64,000 bases of DNA from Oscillospiraceae bacterium (GCA_902798545.1 CADBWQ010000006.1:62001-126000); one strand, 5' to 3'. Shown: positions 25,120 to 34,737, counted from the first letter of the stretch. Numbers and translations: made by a program. The notes: generated by a model from the sequence alone, not told the origin.

Positions 25120-26370
25120 TTATGATTCCGAGGTGCAGAACACGATGGCATAGATCGCGTTCTCTTCCATCTCGAAGCGCAGGCCGGTTGCGACCTCGCG
25201 GATATCGTCAAAGCGCTTGACAATCCGGACGGAGCCGTCGCCGTTAACCTGGGCAATGAGAATAAACTCGGTGGTATAGTCCCAGGTGGCCGGATAGAGC
25301 GCCACACGGACAGGCTTCTCGGGCGTGAGGTGCGCGCCGGTCGGGTCGTGGAACAGGAAATCCAGGGCCATGACCGACAGGACCCGTCCGTTCACCTCCC
25401 GGCCGATGGCGTCCTTCAGTCCGTTGCCGTTGATGGGACTGACGGTCAGCATGACATCGCTGGGCAGCGTATCGGGGCCCGCCTCGACATAGTAGGTGAT
25501 GCCGCCCTTGTGATCGGCAAAGCCGTGCACCACGGTGAAGTTGTCCGACGCCGTGGCGCGGCGGGCGGGCTGCTGGGTCGGCTGCGGGGTCGCCTGGGGC
25601 GCGGGAGAGGCCTGCGCCGCCGTGGCCGTGCCGGTACCGCTCTGGAAGATCGAGGGCGTGGGTGCCGGGGGATTCGGATTCTCCGGCAGAACGCCGTAGC
25701 CCATGATGTAGCCGTATTCCGGACCGTACTCGTACAGATCGACATTGTTGGCGCGGTTTGCCTCCACGGTGGTGATCTTCCCGCTCGCTTCATCGACGAT
25801 GCAGACGATGCCGACGTGGTCCGCGCGATAGTCCTCCTCCCAGTCGAAGAAGACCAGGTCGCCGGGCTTCGGGGTATACTCCGTCCGGTTTTTGTAGAGA
25901 CCGCGGTTGATCAGCGTGGCCACCCAGTTGAGCGTGCCGCTGTCATAGGGGAAGGCATCGCCGGGGATGCCGGCATAATGCAGGCAGAAGGAGATGAACG
26001 TGGCGCACCAGTCGCCGTAGGGGTAGCCGTACCACGCGCCGTAGCGGGTCCAGCCGAAGCGGTCGTAGCCGTCCTTGTTCTCGTTCAGGACCGCGTCAAA
26101 GTTCTCCGCGCTCTCGGTGTAGCCCAGCTGGCTCTCGGCGACCAGGACGAGATCGTCGGCCCAGTTCCCGCTGAGGGGAAGGTACGCGAACATCAGATCC
26201 CAGAGGTCCTCGTCCTCGAGATCCGCCTCGGGGTCGCTCACGGGCTTTTCCGGGAGGTTTTCGTTCTCTTCGTCCTCGTCATCCTCGGCGAAAACGGCGG
26301 TCCAGCCGCAGGATGTCAGCATGAGGACCGACAGCACCAGGGCCAGAAAACGTTTCCATACTGTTTTCAT
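25120..26370 (-). CDS. Exported CHAP-domain protein (cell-wall amidase/peptidase-like)
   Basis: 416 residues. The signal peptide has both a lipobox-like LTSC and an AVFA cleavage-like site, so it may be a lipoprotein or secreted. After an acidic stretch (30-60), a CHAP domain spans about 80-215 with the Cys in DWCATFISFCLHYAG and the His in DHVGIV. A Pro/Ala/Thr/Gln-rich linker follows (about 235-275), then a beta-rich C-terminal domain (280-416) of unknown type. CHAP enzymes cut peptide bonds or amide links in peptidoglycan. It lies 41 bp downstream of the epimerase and probably shares its transcript. Confidence 0.85.
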   Translation of the reverse strand: MKTVWKRFLALVLSVLMLTSCGWTAVFAEDDEDEENENLPEKPVSDPEADLEDEDLWDLMFAYLPLSGNWADDLVLVAESQLGYTESAENFDAVLNENKDGYDRFGWTRYGAWYGYPYGDWCATFISFCLHYAGIPGDAFPYDSGTLNWVATLINRGLYKNRTEYTPKPGDLVFFDWEEDYRADHVGIVCIVDEASGKITTVEANRANNVDLYEYGPEYGYIMGYGVLPENPNPPAPTPSIFQSGTGTATAAQASPAPQATPQPTQQPARRATASDNFTVVHGFADHKGGITYYVEAGPDTLPSDVMLTVSPINGNGLKDAIGREVNGRVLSVMALDFLFHDPTGAHLTPEKPVRVALYPATWDYTTEFILIAQVNGDGSVRIVKRFDDIREVATGLRFEMEENAIYAIVFCTSES

Positions 26371-26411
26371 GGCAATCCCCTTCTCTCAGAAGATTTCATG
26401 GGTAAATCTCT

Positions 26412-27482
26412 TCACACATCATGATAGTATTCCTTATACCACGCGGCAAAGCGGCGCAGGCCATCCCGGATCCCGATCTTCGGGGTGAAGCCGTAGTCCC
26501 GCTCCAGGGCCGTGGAATCGGCATAGGTCACGGGGACATCCCCCACTTGCATGCCGACGAGTTCGCGGTGCGCCTCAAAGTCATAGTCCCGCGGCAGGAT
26601 CCCTGCCCGGACCAGTTCCTCCTGGAGCGTTGCGACGAAGTCCAGCAGGTTTTCCGGCTGGCCCCCGCCGATGTTATACACCGCATAGGGCGGGACCGGC
26701 AGGCCGTCCTCCCCTGTTTTCCGCTCCGGCGCGCCCCGCATGACGCGCAGAATGCCCTCGACGATGTCGTCGATGTAGGTGAAATCGCGCCGCATGTTCC
26801 CGTAGTTGAAGATCCGGATCGTGCCGCCGGCGCAGAGCTTCCTGGTGGCGGAATAGTAGAACATGTCCGGGCGTCCGGCCGGGCCGTAGACCGTGAAAAA
26901 GCGCAGGCCTGTGGACGGGATGTCATAGAGCTTGGAATAGGCGTGGGCCAGGAGCTCGTCGCTCTTCTTCGTCGCGGCGTAGAGCGAGACGGGATGGTCG
27001 ACCCGGTCATCCACGCTGAAGGGGACCTTCCTGTTGCCGCCGTAGACCGACGAGGAGGAGGCATAGACCAGATGCTCCACCGGATAATGCCGGCAGGCTT
27101 CCAGGACGTTGAAGAAGCCGATCAAATTGGATTCGATATAGACATCCGGATGGTCGATGGAATAGCGCACCCCCGCCTGGGCGGCGAGGTTCACAACCAC
27201 CGAAGGCCGGTATTCGGAGAAGACCCGGTTCACAAGCGCCTGATCCGCCAGATTCCCCCGGACGAAAGTGTGCCGGACCGGTGAGATCTCCGCCGCCTGT
27301 TCGATCTGGCGCAGGCGCCACTCCTTCAGGGAGACCTCGTAATAGTCGTTCATGTTGTCGAGGCTGATCACATGCCCGCCGGAGAGCTCCCGCAGCAGAC
27401 GGAGCACAAGATGCGTTCCGATGAAGCCGGGAGAGCCCGTCACCAGGATCGTCCGATGATTCAGTTCTACAGGTGTTTTCAT
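26412..27482 (-). CDS. NAD-dependent nucleotide-sugar epimerase (UDP-glucuronate 4-epimerase-like)
   Basis: 356 residues, extended SDR. The glycine-rich loop is GSPGFIGTHLV, not the usual GxxGxxG with Ala, and the DNMNDYYEVSLK segment is typical of UDP-glucuronate/galacturonate 4-epimerases. The catalytic triad is in YASSSSVYG and SLYAATKKSDE (YxxxK), followed by RFFTVYGPAGRPDM. The product would be UDP-galacturonate or a related sugar for surface polysaccharide. The RBS is weak. It lies downstream of tRNA-Ser but is separated from it by a terminator. Confidence 0.88.
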   Translation of the reverse strand: MKTPVELNHRTILVTGSPGFIGTHLVLRLLRELSGGHVISLDNMNDYYEVSLKEWRLRQIEQAAEISPVRHTFVRGNLADQALVNRVFSEYRPSVVVNLAAQAGVRYSIDHPDVYIESNLIGFFNVLEACRHYPVEHLVYASSSSVYGGNRKVPFSVDDRVDHPVSLYAATKKSDELLAHAYSKLYDIPSTGLRFFTVYGPAGRPDMFYYSATRKLCAGGTIRIFNYGNMRRDFTYIDDIVEGILRVMRGAPERKTGEDGLPVPPYAVYNIGGGQPENLLDFVATLQEELVRAGILPRDYDFEAHRELVGMQVGDVPVTYADSTALERDYGFTPKIGIRDGLRRFAAWYKEYYHDV

Positions 27483-27643
27483 GACAGCGCCTCGTTAAAA
27501 AAGTCAGGCTCAGGAAAGCTCATTTTGCTCCATCCGTCCCAAAGCCGATACACAGTCTGACACACATTTTTTCAAAACCAGTTTACAGCACATTCACGAA
27601 CAAGTAAACTCCGAGCTGAAAAACAGGGTGTTTTTTGTTAATA

Positions 27644-27685
27644 TTTTATAAAAACCCCACCGGAATTGGTGAGGTTTTTATAAAA
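27644..27685. terminator. Terminator downstream of tRNA-Ser
   Basis: TTTTATAAAAACC...GGTTTTTATAAAA with an inner CACC/GGTG forms a long stem around GGAATT. It has A/T tracts on both sides, so it can work in either direction. It begins one base after the tRNA 3' end on the minus strand. Confidence 0.85.
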
Positions 27686-27686
27686 T

Positions 27687-27775
27687 TGGCGGAGGGTAAG
27701 GGATTCGAACCCCTGTGGACTTTCGCCCTAACGGTTTTCAAGACCGCCCCGTTGTGACCGCTTCGGTAACCCTCC
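27687..27775 (-). tRNA. tRNA-Ser(UGA)
   Basis: 89 bases with encoded CCA. The acceptor stem is GGAGGGT/ACCCTCC, the anticodon loop CTTGAAA gives anticodon UGA, there is a long class II variable arm, and the T loop is TTCGAAT. Confidence 0.95.
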
Positions 27776-27784
27776 GTAAACAAA

Positions 27785-27839
27785 GGGGATTATACCAGAT
27801 TTCATGCCGCAGTGCAAGTAGCTTCCAGGTATAATCCCC
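27785..27839 (-). promoter_or_regulatory. tRNA-Ser promoter embedded in an inverted repeat
   Basis: On the minus strand TTGCAC (27817-27812), a 17-base spacer and TATAAT (27794-27789) lie 13 bases before the tRNA. The -10 box is inside one arm of a perfect 12-base inverted repeat (GGGGATTATACC 27785-27796, GGTATAATCCCC 27828-27839). That repeat can also act as a terminator for the PIN-like gene upstream. Confidence 0.75.
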
Positions 27840-27873
27840 AATCTTTTTTATCTGCCGGTTTTCCCCGCTTCTC

Positions 27874-28830
27874 TTACTTCAGGAGAAGCTTTTTCGCGCT
27901 GTTGTAGATCTGGGTGCCGGTCTTCTGTCCGAACTTCTTGACCACGGCGCGGTAGACCAGCTGCTTCCGGTTTTTGTCGTCGCGGTACTTCTCCGCCTGG
28001 GCACGGATGAACTCCTCGGCCTCGGGGGTGATGCCGGCAGTCTGCGGGGCAGGCGCATCCGCGAGCTTTTCCGGTGCCGGTGCCGGCGTCGGGGCCGGGG
28101 CTGCGTTCTTGTCCGGTGTCGGGGTCGGGGCCGCGGTGGCTTCAGCCGCCGGGGCCGCCTGGGCTTCCGGCTTCTTCTCCTCGGGGGTTTTCTCCTCGGT
28201 CTTGGGCTGTTCCTGTCTGACGCCCCGCTGGCGCTGGGAGCGCTGCCGCTGGCCTCTCTGGCGCGGCTGATTCTGTTTCGGCGCTTCCTGTTTCGGTGTC
28301 TCCTGCTTTCCTTCCGCCGCGGCAGGGGCGGCTTCCGCAGGCTGCGCGTTCACCTCGGCGGCGAAGACGGTCGCGGTATCCATTTCGGGTTCTCCCGCCG
28401 CCATCTTCTGCGTCGGCCGGGTCTCGGCACGGCGGATCGCATTGGCCGGCTGTGGCTTGACCGTCTCAGCCTTCGGCTTCAGGTCGTTGGTCTTGCGGAC
28501 GCGCACGCGCAGACCGTTGCCTCGCCTGTTCCAGAATTCCGCAACCTTGGCAAAGCCGTTGTCGTTGCTGACGATATCGTAATAGAGCTCCTGAGGCCGG
28601 GTGCCGATCAGGTAGCCGAGGTAGCTGACCAGCGCCAGGTCCAGGCTCTGCTTGCCGCTCTCGGCTTCGATGAAGTGGAGCTGGCCGCTGCGCATGCCGG
28701 CAAGGGCGGACATGCTGATCTTGGCCACGTTCTTGGTAAAGAAGCAGTAGACGGCGTCCTTGTCGCCAAGGCGGCCCAGGGCGCTGAAGCCCTCTTCGTG
28801 TACATTTTCAAAATCGATCAGATAAATCAT
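27874..28830 (-). CDS. PIN/NYN-like nuclease-fold protein with disordered linker
   Basis: 318 residues. The N-terminal 120 residues look like a PIN/NYN-type fold: YLIDFENVHEEG with an early Asp, SLDLALVSYLG, and DIVSNDNGFAKVAEFW with a late Asp pair, consistent with a metal-dependent RNase. Residues about 130-265 are a low-complexity Pro/Ala/Glu/Gln segment with Arg/Gln-rich stretches (QRGQRQRSQRQRG) that could bind RNA. The last 50 residues form a small helical domain (YRAVVKKFGQKTGTQIYN). It is the last gene after trkA-trkH, 46 bp downstream. The exact family is uncertain. Confidence 0.75.
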   Translation of the reverse strand: MIYLIDFENVHEEGFSALGRLGDKDAVYCFFTKNVAKISMSALAGMRSGQLHFIEAESGKQSLDLALVSYLGYLIGTRPQELYYDIVSNDNGFAKVAEFWNRRGNGLRVRVRKTNDLKPKAETVKPQPANAIRRAETRPTQKMAAGEPEMDTATVFAAEVNAQPAEAAPAAAEGKQETPKQEAPKQNQPRQRGQRQRSQRQRGVRQEQPKTEEKTPEEKKPEAQAAPAAEATAAPTPTPDKNAAPAPTPAPAPEKLADAPAPQTAGITPEAEEFIRAQAEKYRDDKNRKQLVYRAVVKKFGQKTGTQIYNSAKKLLLK

Positions 28831-28876
28831 ATGGTTTCAATTCCTTATTATTCTTATATTGGATATGGTTTCCTGC

Positions 28877-30319
28877 TCAGCGGCGCCAGGTCCGCGGCAT
28901 CATGAGCACCAGGATCGGATAAAACTCCAGGCGGCCGAGCAGCATGGCGAGAGACAGGAGCAGCTTGCTGCGTACCGTGAAAAAGGCGTAGTTCCCCGCC
29001 GGGCCGATGATCTTTGTAAGACCCGGACCCACATTCGACAGACAGGACAGCGAGGCCGTGAAGCAGGTCGCAATGTCCGTCCCGTCCAGGGACAGCAGCA
29101 CGGAAAAGAGCAGTAGGAGCATATAGTAAAGCGAGACAAAGGTATAGGCGGCGCGGATGGTCTCCCGCTCCACCCGCCGGCCGTCCATCTGGACCCGGAT
29201 CACGTTCCGGGGGCGGCTGATCTGCTTGAGCTCGGCAATGACGGATTTCACGAGGATCATCACACGCGAGAGCTTGATCCCGCCGCCGGTGCTGCCGGCG
29301 CAGCCGCCGCAGAACATGAGCAGGATCAGGATCCACTTGCAGATCTCCGGCCAGGCGGTAAAGTCCACCGTGCCAAAGCCGGTCGTGCTGATGATCGCGG
29401 CGACGTTGAAGAACGCGTCGTGCAGCGCGGGGCGCAGCGTATAGCCGCGGACGCGGCAGAGGGAGAGGGCAATCACCAGGACGGAGCCGAGGATCAGCAG
29501 CAGGAAGTTCCGCAGCTCCTCGTTCTTCAGGGCCTTCCGGGCAGAGCCGGTCAGGATGAGATAGTAGAGGTTGAAGTTCAGGGCGAAGAGCACCATGAAC
29601 ACCGCAAGGACGTTCTCGATCAGGGGGCTCTGAAAGCCGGAGATGCTGTTGGACATGTCGGAGAAGCCGCCGGTCCCCGCCGTGGAGAACGCGTGCAGCA
29701 GCGCATCGTACAGGTTCATCCCCGAGAGCATCAGGGCCACGGCCTCGATCAGGGTCAGGGCGATGTAGATGAGATAGAGAATCCTCGCCGTTCTCCGCAC
29801 CCGCGGGACGAGCTTTCCCACCGTGGGTCCGGGCACTTCGGCGCGCATGATGTGCATGGAGTGCTCGCCGCTCATGGGCAGCACCGCCATCAGGAACACC
29901 AGCACGCCCATCCCGCCGATCCAGTGGGTGAACACCCGCCAGAGCATCACGCCCCGCGGCATGGTATCGAAGTTTTCCAGCACCGTGGCGCCGGTGGTTG
30001 TGAGGCCGGAGACGGTCTCAAACAGGGCGTCGACATACGAGGGCATGCTCCCGGACAGGGTCAGGGGCAGCGCCCCGATCAGGGAGATCAGGATCCAGCC
30101 CAGCCCGACGATCACAAAGCCGTCGCGGGCAACCAGGCTGTCGTTTTTCGGTCTTGCAAGGAGGAGCAGCGCGCCCGGGGCTGCGGCCGCCGCCATCGCG
30201 ATCAGAAACGGAAACGGCGTCTCGCCATAGCACAGCCCCGCCAGAACCGGCAGAAGCATCAGCGCCGCGTAGATCAGGAGGATCAGCCCCAGCACGCGGC
30301 AGATCATACGGTAGTTCAT
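28877..30319 (-). CDS. trkH: TrkH/KtrB-type potassium uptake channel subunit
   Basis: 480 residues. A multi-pass channel with four pore-loop repeats, each with a filter glycine: recognisable in SGLTTTGATVL, FSTAGTGGFSDM, ISTTGFGTVDF and SCLSNVGPGL. It carries K+ into the cell and is gated by the TrkA/KtrA ring. Its start overlaps the trkA stop, the expected pairing. Confidence 0.95.
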   Translation of the reverse strand: MNYRMICRVLGLILLIYAALMLLPVLAGLCYGETPFPFLIAMAAAAAPGALLLLARPKNDSLVARDGFVIVGLGWILISLIGALPLTLSGSMPSYVDALFETVSGLTTTGATVLENFDTMPRGVMLWRVFTHWIGGMGVLVFLMAVLPMSGEHSMHIMRAEVPGPTVGKLVPRVRRTARILYLIYIALTLIEAVALMLSGMNLYDALLHAFSTAGTGGFSDMSNSISGFQSPLIENVLAVFMVLFALNFNLYYLILTGSARKALKNEELRNFLLLILGSVLVIALSLCRVRGYTLRPALHDAFFNVAAIISTTGFGTVDFTAWPEICKWILILLMFCGGCAGSTGGGIKLSRVMILVKSVIAELKQISRPRNVIRVQMDGRRVERETIRAAYTFVSLYYMLLLLFSVLLSLDGTDIATCFTASLSCLSNVGPGLTKIIGPAGNYAFFTVRSKLLLSLAMLLGRLEFYPILVLMMPRTWRR

Positions 30320-31680
30320 GCGCCGGGCTCCAGAATCTCATCCAGGCTCCGCAGATGCCCCGCCGCCGTCACCACCACCGCGTGGTCCCCGGGCACGATA
30401 ACGGTATTGCCCTCGGGCAGGACGGTCTTCGTACCGCGGATGACGGCGCTGATCAGCACGTCCTTCCTGAGCTTCAGATCCTTCAGCGGCACATGCGTGC
30501 AGGCGGAATCCTCCCGCACCTGGAATTCCAGCACTTCCACCTTGCCGTCGACAAGGCGGTAGAGCGTCTCCATGCTGCTTCCCTCGGAGGCGCCCAGCCC
30601 GCGGACATAGCGGGCCAGCTGCTCCGCCACGGTCTCCTTGGGCGAGACAATGCTGTCGAGGCCGGAATTGTTGAGGATCTCGGCAAAGTGCTCGTGATTG
30701 ACCTTGGTCACAACCTTCTGCACACGGCAGCTTCGGGCGTAGAGCGAGGTGATGATGTTGTCCCCGTCGTCCCCCGTGAGGGCCACAAAACCGTCGGCGG
30801 TCTTGATGCCGTCCTCCAGGAGCACATCGCTGAAGGTCGCGTCGCCCCAGACGATGTGCGCCTCCGGGATCAGGTCGCAGAGCGTGTCGCACCTCTCGCG
30901 CTCCTTCTCGATCACGGTCACTTCGATGCCGCTCTCCTGAAGCAGGCGGGTCAGATACACGGCGATCCGGCCGCCGCCCATAATCATCACATGCCGCACC
31001 GGGCGCTTATACTCGCCGATGGCCATGAAGAAGCGGCGCAGCTCCATCACCGAGCCGGTGATGCTCAGGCGGTCTCCCGTGCGCAGGACCGTGCCGCCGT
31101 TCGGGATCAGGGCCTCGCCGTCCCGCTCCACGAGGGCAACCAGCACCCTGGCGCCGAAGCGGCTTCCCAGGTCCCGGAGCGCCACGCCGTTCAGGGCGCC
31201 GTGCCCGGGGATCTTATGCTCGGCGATCTCAACGCTCCCCTTTGAGAACGAATCGACGCGGGACGCGCCGGGAAAGCGCAGGATGCGGGAGATTTCCTTG
31301 GCACACTCGTATTCAGGGTTGATGATCTTCGACAGGCCCAGCGCCTCACGCAGGAACTGAACCTGATTCAGGTACAGCGGGTCACGGATCCGCGCGATGA
31401 CATGCTTCGCGCCCAGCTTGCGTGCGGCGATGCCGCAGACCATGTTCACCTCGTCCTTCTCCGTTGCGGCGATCAGGAGCTCCGCCTCCCCGGCTCCCGC
31501 GCCGCGCAGAGCTTCGGGGTCCGCGGCGTTTCCCTCCACGCAGATGACGTCCAGGTCATTGGAGACCGAGGCGATGGTCTCGGGATCGCTGTCGATGACG
31601 GTGATGTCGTTCTCTTCCTGCGACAGGACATCGGCCACATAGCGCCCCACCTTGCCGGCGCCGGCAATGACGATTTTCAT
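30316..31680 (-). CDS. trkA: TrkA potassium uptake regulator
   Basis: 454 residues from the ATG at 31680; the longer frame upstream is only the shadow of the DUF1643 gene. It contains two RCK units in tandem, each with a Rossmann nucleotide site (GAGKVGRYVAD with VIDSDPE; MGGGRIAVYLTR with VIEKERE), followed by RCK-C domains. Binds NAD(H)/ATP and gates TrkH. The ATG overlaps the DUF1643 stop. Confidence 0.95.
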   Translation of the reverse strand: MKIVIAGAGKVGRYVADVLSQEENDITVIDSDPETIASVSNDLDVICVEGNAADPEALRGAGAGEAELLIAATEKDEVNMVCGIAARKLGAKHVIARIRDPLYLNQVQFLREALGLSKIINPEYECAKEISRILRFPGASRVDSFSKGSVEIAEHKIPGHGALNGVALRDLGSRFGARVLVALVERDGEALIPNGGTVLRTGDRLSITGSVMELRRFFMAIGEYKRPVRHVMIMGGGRIAVYLTRLLQESGIEVTVIEKERERCDTLCDLIPEAHIVWGDATFSDVLLEDGIKTADGFVALTGDDGDNIITSLYARSCRVQKVVTKVNHEHFAEILNNSGLDSIVSPKETVAEQLARYVRGLGASEGSSMETLYRLVDGKVEVLEFQVREDSACTHVPLKDLKLRKDVLISAVIRGTKTVLPEGNTVIVPGDHAVVVTAAGHLRSLDEILEPGA

Positions 31681-32285
31681 GTCAGGTAGCCTCCCAGATC
31701 GAAGGGGCGAAAGCGTTCGTCCTTTCTCAGATACAGCGGATGGTGCGGGTGCCCCGCCTTGGAGCAGCTGCCGGCACAGACCCATTCCGCGCGGAAATCC
31801 TCCGCCAGATCCCGCATGTCGCGCACACAGTCGATGAGCCAGGGGCGCTTCTCGATGATGGCGCCCCATGCCGCCCAGACAACAGGGCGCTCTCCGCCCG
31901 CCGCCATGGTCAGGAGGGCGCGGAAGGCCTCCATGTTCTCCCGGTGCAGGCGCTCGTTGCGTGCCCGATCCATGTCGTCGGGCCGGGTGGCACGCTGGGC
32001 GTAGACGTTGAACATCAGCCAACTGTCAAAGCCGTTGGCAGCAGCGATTCGGGAGACAGACTTCAGCGTCGGGTCCAGATTGTCCGGTTCCGCGGTGGAC
32101 GGGTTGATGCCGCAGCAGATGACGGGCCGCTCCCCGGTTGTCCCAAGGACATAGCGGTACTCGGTGTAGAAATCGGGCACATAGAGCCAGATTCTGCGGT
32201 CATAGGCCGAAGAAGTGCTGAGACTGCGCGCCTCAGAGAAGCTCAGGATCTCCAGTTCCGCCGTGTCGGACTGTGGAATATGCAT
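31677..32285 (-). CDS. DUF1643 family protein
   Basis: 202 residues, with the DUF1643 pattern: CCGINPSTAEPDNLDPTLK, then WLMFNVYAQRAT and a C-terminal GSCSKAGHPHHPLYL. The function is unknown; no signal peptide or membrane segment is present. It is four bases overlapping with trkA and 12 bases downstream of the AEC transporter. Confidence 0.85.
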   Translation of the reverse strand: MHIPQSDTAELEILSFSEARSLSTSSAYDRRIWLYVPDFYTEYRYVLGTTGERPVICCGINPSTAEPDNLDPTLKSVSRIAAANGFDSWLMFNVYAQRATRPDDMDRARNERLHRENMEAFRALLTMAAGGERPVVWAAWGAIIEKRPWLIDCVRDMRDLAEDFRAEWVCAGSCSKAGHPHHPLYLRKDERFRPFDLGGYLT

Positions 32286-32297
32286 GCTCTCCCCTCC

Positions 32298-33224
32298 TCA
32301 GCCGAGTCTGGAAAAGATCTCGATCAGCAGCGGAATGCTCACCATCGAGCAGATCGTGCTGTGCTGCACCGCCTCGGACGCGAAGACGCCGTCGCGGCCG
32401 TACTGGATCGCAATCACCGAGACGATGACCGCGCTGGGCGAGGCTGCAATGATCACACAGGTCATCAGCAGCACCGGGTCCGACGTGAGGAAGCGGCAGA
32501 CTGCCCAGGTGAGCACGGGAATCAGGATCAGGCGCACCGCGCTCAGCAGCGCGAGCTTCGGTTTCCGGAAGGCATCCAGAAGGCTCACCGTACCCAGAGA
32601 GGCGCCGATCACCATCATCGACATGGGCATCGTGGCGCCCGAGAGCGAGCTGAAGAGTTCCACCGCCACCTTCGGAACGGGAAGGCCGGTCAGGACAATG
32701 ACGAGACCCAGCAGCGTCGCAATCAGAGGGATGCTGAACATGTCCTTTACCCGGAGCTTTCCGGATTCCGTCCCCCGGATCCGCCACACCCCGTAGGAGT
32801 AGAGGAAGATGTTGAAGGGGATGCAAGAGATCGACACGATAAACACCGCATAGGCGCCGTAGAGCGCCCCGGCGATGGGCAGCGCGATAAACATGGAATT
32901 GCCGACGCCCATCAGGATCTCATAGGACGGGGCGTTGGCCTCGTCGACCCGGGCCAGTCTGGCCATCAGCCACGCCGTGACATAGCCGATCAGCGTCATG
33001 ACAAAGGTCAGCAGGACGATCTCCGGCAGGTTCGAGAGGTCCCGCTCGGCCCCGGTGGAGATGATGGAGTTCAGGATTGTCCCGACCATGAACACGTTCA
33101 GCACCAGGCTGCTGGCCGTACGGGTAAAGCCGGGGCCGATGACGCCGCGGCGTGCCAGCAGGTAGCCGATGAGCATGAGGACGATGAAGACAATCATTTT
33201 CCCGAGCAGGGTGGACAATTCCAT
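32298..33224 (-). CDS. AEC family (auxin efflux carrier-like) transporter
   Basis: 308 residues, ten predicted helices in two inverted halves, with GNSMFIALPI in the first half and ASPSAVIVSVIA in the second, as in bacterial AEC proteins that export malate or other organic acids. The substrate cannot be predicted. It is 10 bp downstream of mgtE, probably in the same transcript. Confidence 0.87.
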   Translation of the reverse strand: MELSTLLGKMIVFIVLMLIGYLLARRGVIGPGFTRTASSLVLNVFMVGTILNSIISTGAERDLSNLPEIVLLTFVMTLIGYVTAWLMARLARVDEANAPSYEILMGVGNSMFIALPIAGALYGAYAVFIVSISCIPFNIFLYSYGVWRIRGTESGKLRVKDMFSIPLIATLLGLVIVLTGLPVPKVAVELFSSLSGATMPMSMMVIGASLGTVSLLDAFRKPKLALLSAVRLILIPVLTWAVCRFLTSDPVLLMTCVIIAASPSAVIVSVIAIQYGRDGVFASEAVQHSTICSMVSIPLLIEIFSRLG

Positions 33225-33234
33225 AGGAGCACCT

Positions 33235-34644
33235 CTAGATATGCAGGATCAGTTTGGCAATGTAGATGTAGATGAGCAGGGACACCGTGTCCGTCACGGT
33301 GGAGATCAGCGGGTTTGCCATGACGGCGGGGTCGACGCCGATCTTTTCCGCCGCGATGGGGAGCATGCTGCCCACAACCTTGGCGAAGATGACAATGAAG
33401 AGGATGGAGAGGCTGACCGTGAGCGCGACAGAGACGGTGATGCCGTCGTTGTGCATGATCATGCCGTCCAGCACCAGCATCTTGATGAAGTTCACAACGG
33501 CCAGGGTCACACCGCAGAGGAAGGCGACCCGGAGTTCCTTCCACATGACGGAAACCGCGTCCTGCGGTTCCGTGTCCCCCAGCGACAGCGAGCGGATCAC
33601 CGCCGTGCTCGCCTGGGCGCCGCTGTTTCCGCCGGTTCCCATCAGGGTGGGGATGAAGGCGACCAGTGCGGCCTGCACGGCCAGCATGTCTTCAAAATGG
33701 GTCAGGATCATGCTGGTAAAGGTCGCCGAGAGCATCAGGAACATGAGCCAGGGAATGCGGTTTTTCCAGATCTCCAGGATTCCGGTCCGGGAATAGGGCT
33801 TGTCGGACGGCGTCATGGCCGCCATGAGTTCGAAGTCCTCGGTGGTCTCCTGTTCCATGACGTCGATGACATCGTCGACGGTGACAATGCCGACCAGGCG
33901 GCCTTCCATGTCCACGACGGGCAGCGCCATCAGGTCGTAGTCCGAGAACTTCTCGGAGACGCTCTCCTGGTCCTCGGTGGTGGTGGCGAAGATGACATTG
34001 CGGTCCATCAGGTCCTCGACAATGGCGTCGTCGTCCGCCAGGAGCAGGTCCTTTACGGTGACGATGCCCTCGAGCTTCCGGTGGGCGGAGATCACGAAGC
34101 AGATGTAGATGGTCTCCTTGTCCTCGCCGATCCGGCGGATGCGGGCGAGGGATTCCTTCACGCTCATGTATTTCTTCAGATCCACAAACTCCGAGGTCAT
34201 GATGCTGCCGGCGGAGTCGTCGGGATAGTGGAGATACTGGTTGATCAGGGCGCGGGTCTGGGGCGTGGCCGTGTGCATGACACGCTTGACCACGTTGGCC
34301 GGGAGCTCCTCCATCATGTCGACGGCATCGTCGACATAGAGCTCTTCAATAATGCCGGCCAGTTCCGAATCGGTCATCGAGTTGATGATGCGCTCCTGGT
34401 CGGGGACCTCAAAGTTTGCAAAAACATCCGCCGCCGTCTCCTTCGAGAGCAGGCGGAAGACCATCGGCATGCGGTTGTCCTCGATTCCGGAGAGGAATTC
34501 CGCCACGTCGAACTCGTTCATCTCTTCCATGCGCTGCTTCAGGGCGCGCATGGAGCGATTATCCAGCAGCTCTCTCAGTTCGTCGTTTCGCCGTTCCTGC
34601 AGCTTCTCATAATCGATCTCTTCGGTGCGTTCGAATTCGTCCAC
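33235..34644 (-). CDS. mgtE: Magnesium transporter MgtE
   Basis: 469 residues from the GTG at 34644 (RBS AAGGAGG nine bases upstream); the frame extends further but without a usable start. Order: acidic MgtE-N superhelical domain, two CBS domains (about 135-260, with VGIVTVDDVIDV), a plug helix and five membrane helices with the conserved GTGGNSGAQ and LGD signatures. A Mg2+ channel closed by Mg2+ bound between the N and CBS domains. It ends with TAG, showing that amber is a normal stop here. Confidence 0.95.
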   Translation of the reverse strand: MDEFERTEEIDYEKLQERRNDELRELLDNRSMRALKQRMEEMNEFDVAEFLSGIEDNRMPMVFRLLSKETAADVFANFEVPDQERIINSMTDSELAGIIEELYVDDAVDMMEELPANVVKRVMHTATPQTRALINQYLHYPDDSAGSIMTSEFVDLKKYMSVKESLARIRRIGEDKETIYICFVISAHRKLEGIVTVKDLLLADDDAIVEDLMDRNVIFATTTEDQESVSEKFSDYDLMALPVVDMEGRLVGIVTVDDVIDVMEQETTEDFELMAAMTPSDKPYSRTGILEIWKNRIPWLMFLMLSATFTSMILTHFEDMLAVQAALVAFIPTLMGTGGNSGAQASTAVIRSLSLGDTEPQDAVSVMWKELRVAFLCGVTLAVVNFIKMLVLDGMIMHNDGITVSVALTVSLSILFIVIFAKVVGSMLPIAAEKIGVDPAVMANPLISTVTDTVSLLIYIYIAKLILHI

Positions 34645-34737
34645 GGGCTTCACCCTCCTTCCGCATGTTGAAACAATGTATTTTATCATTATTTGATTCA
34701 GAAGACAAGAGGAGAAATCCCCGCGCCGAAATGCCTC

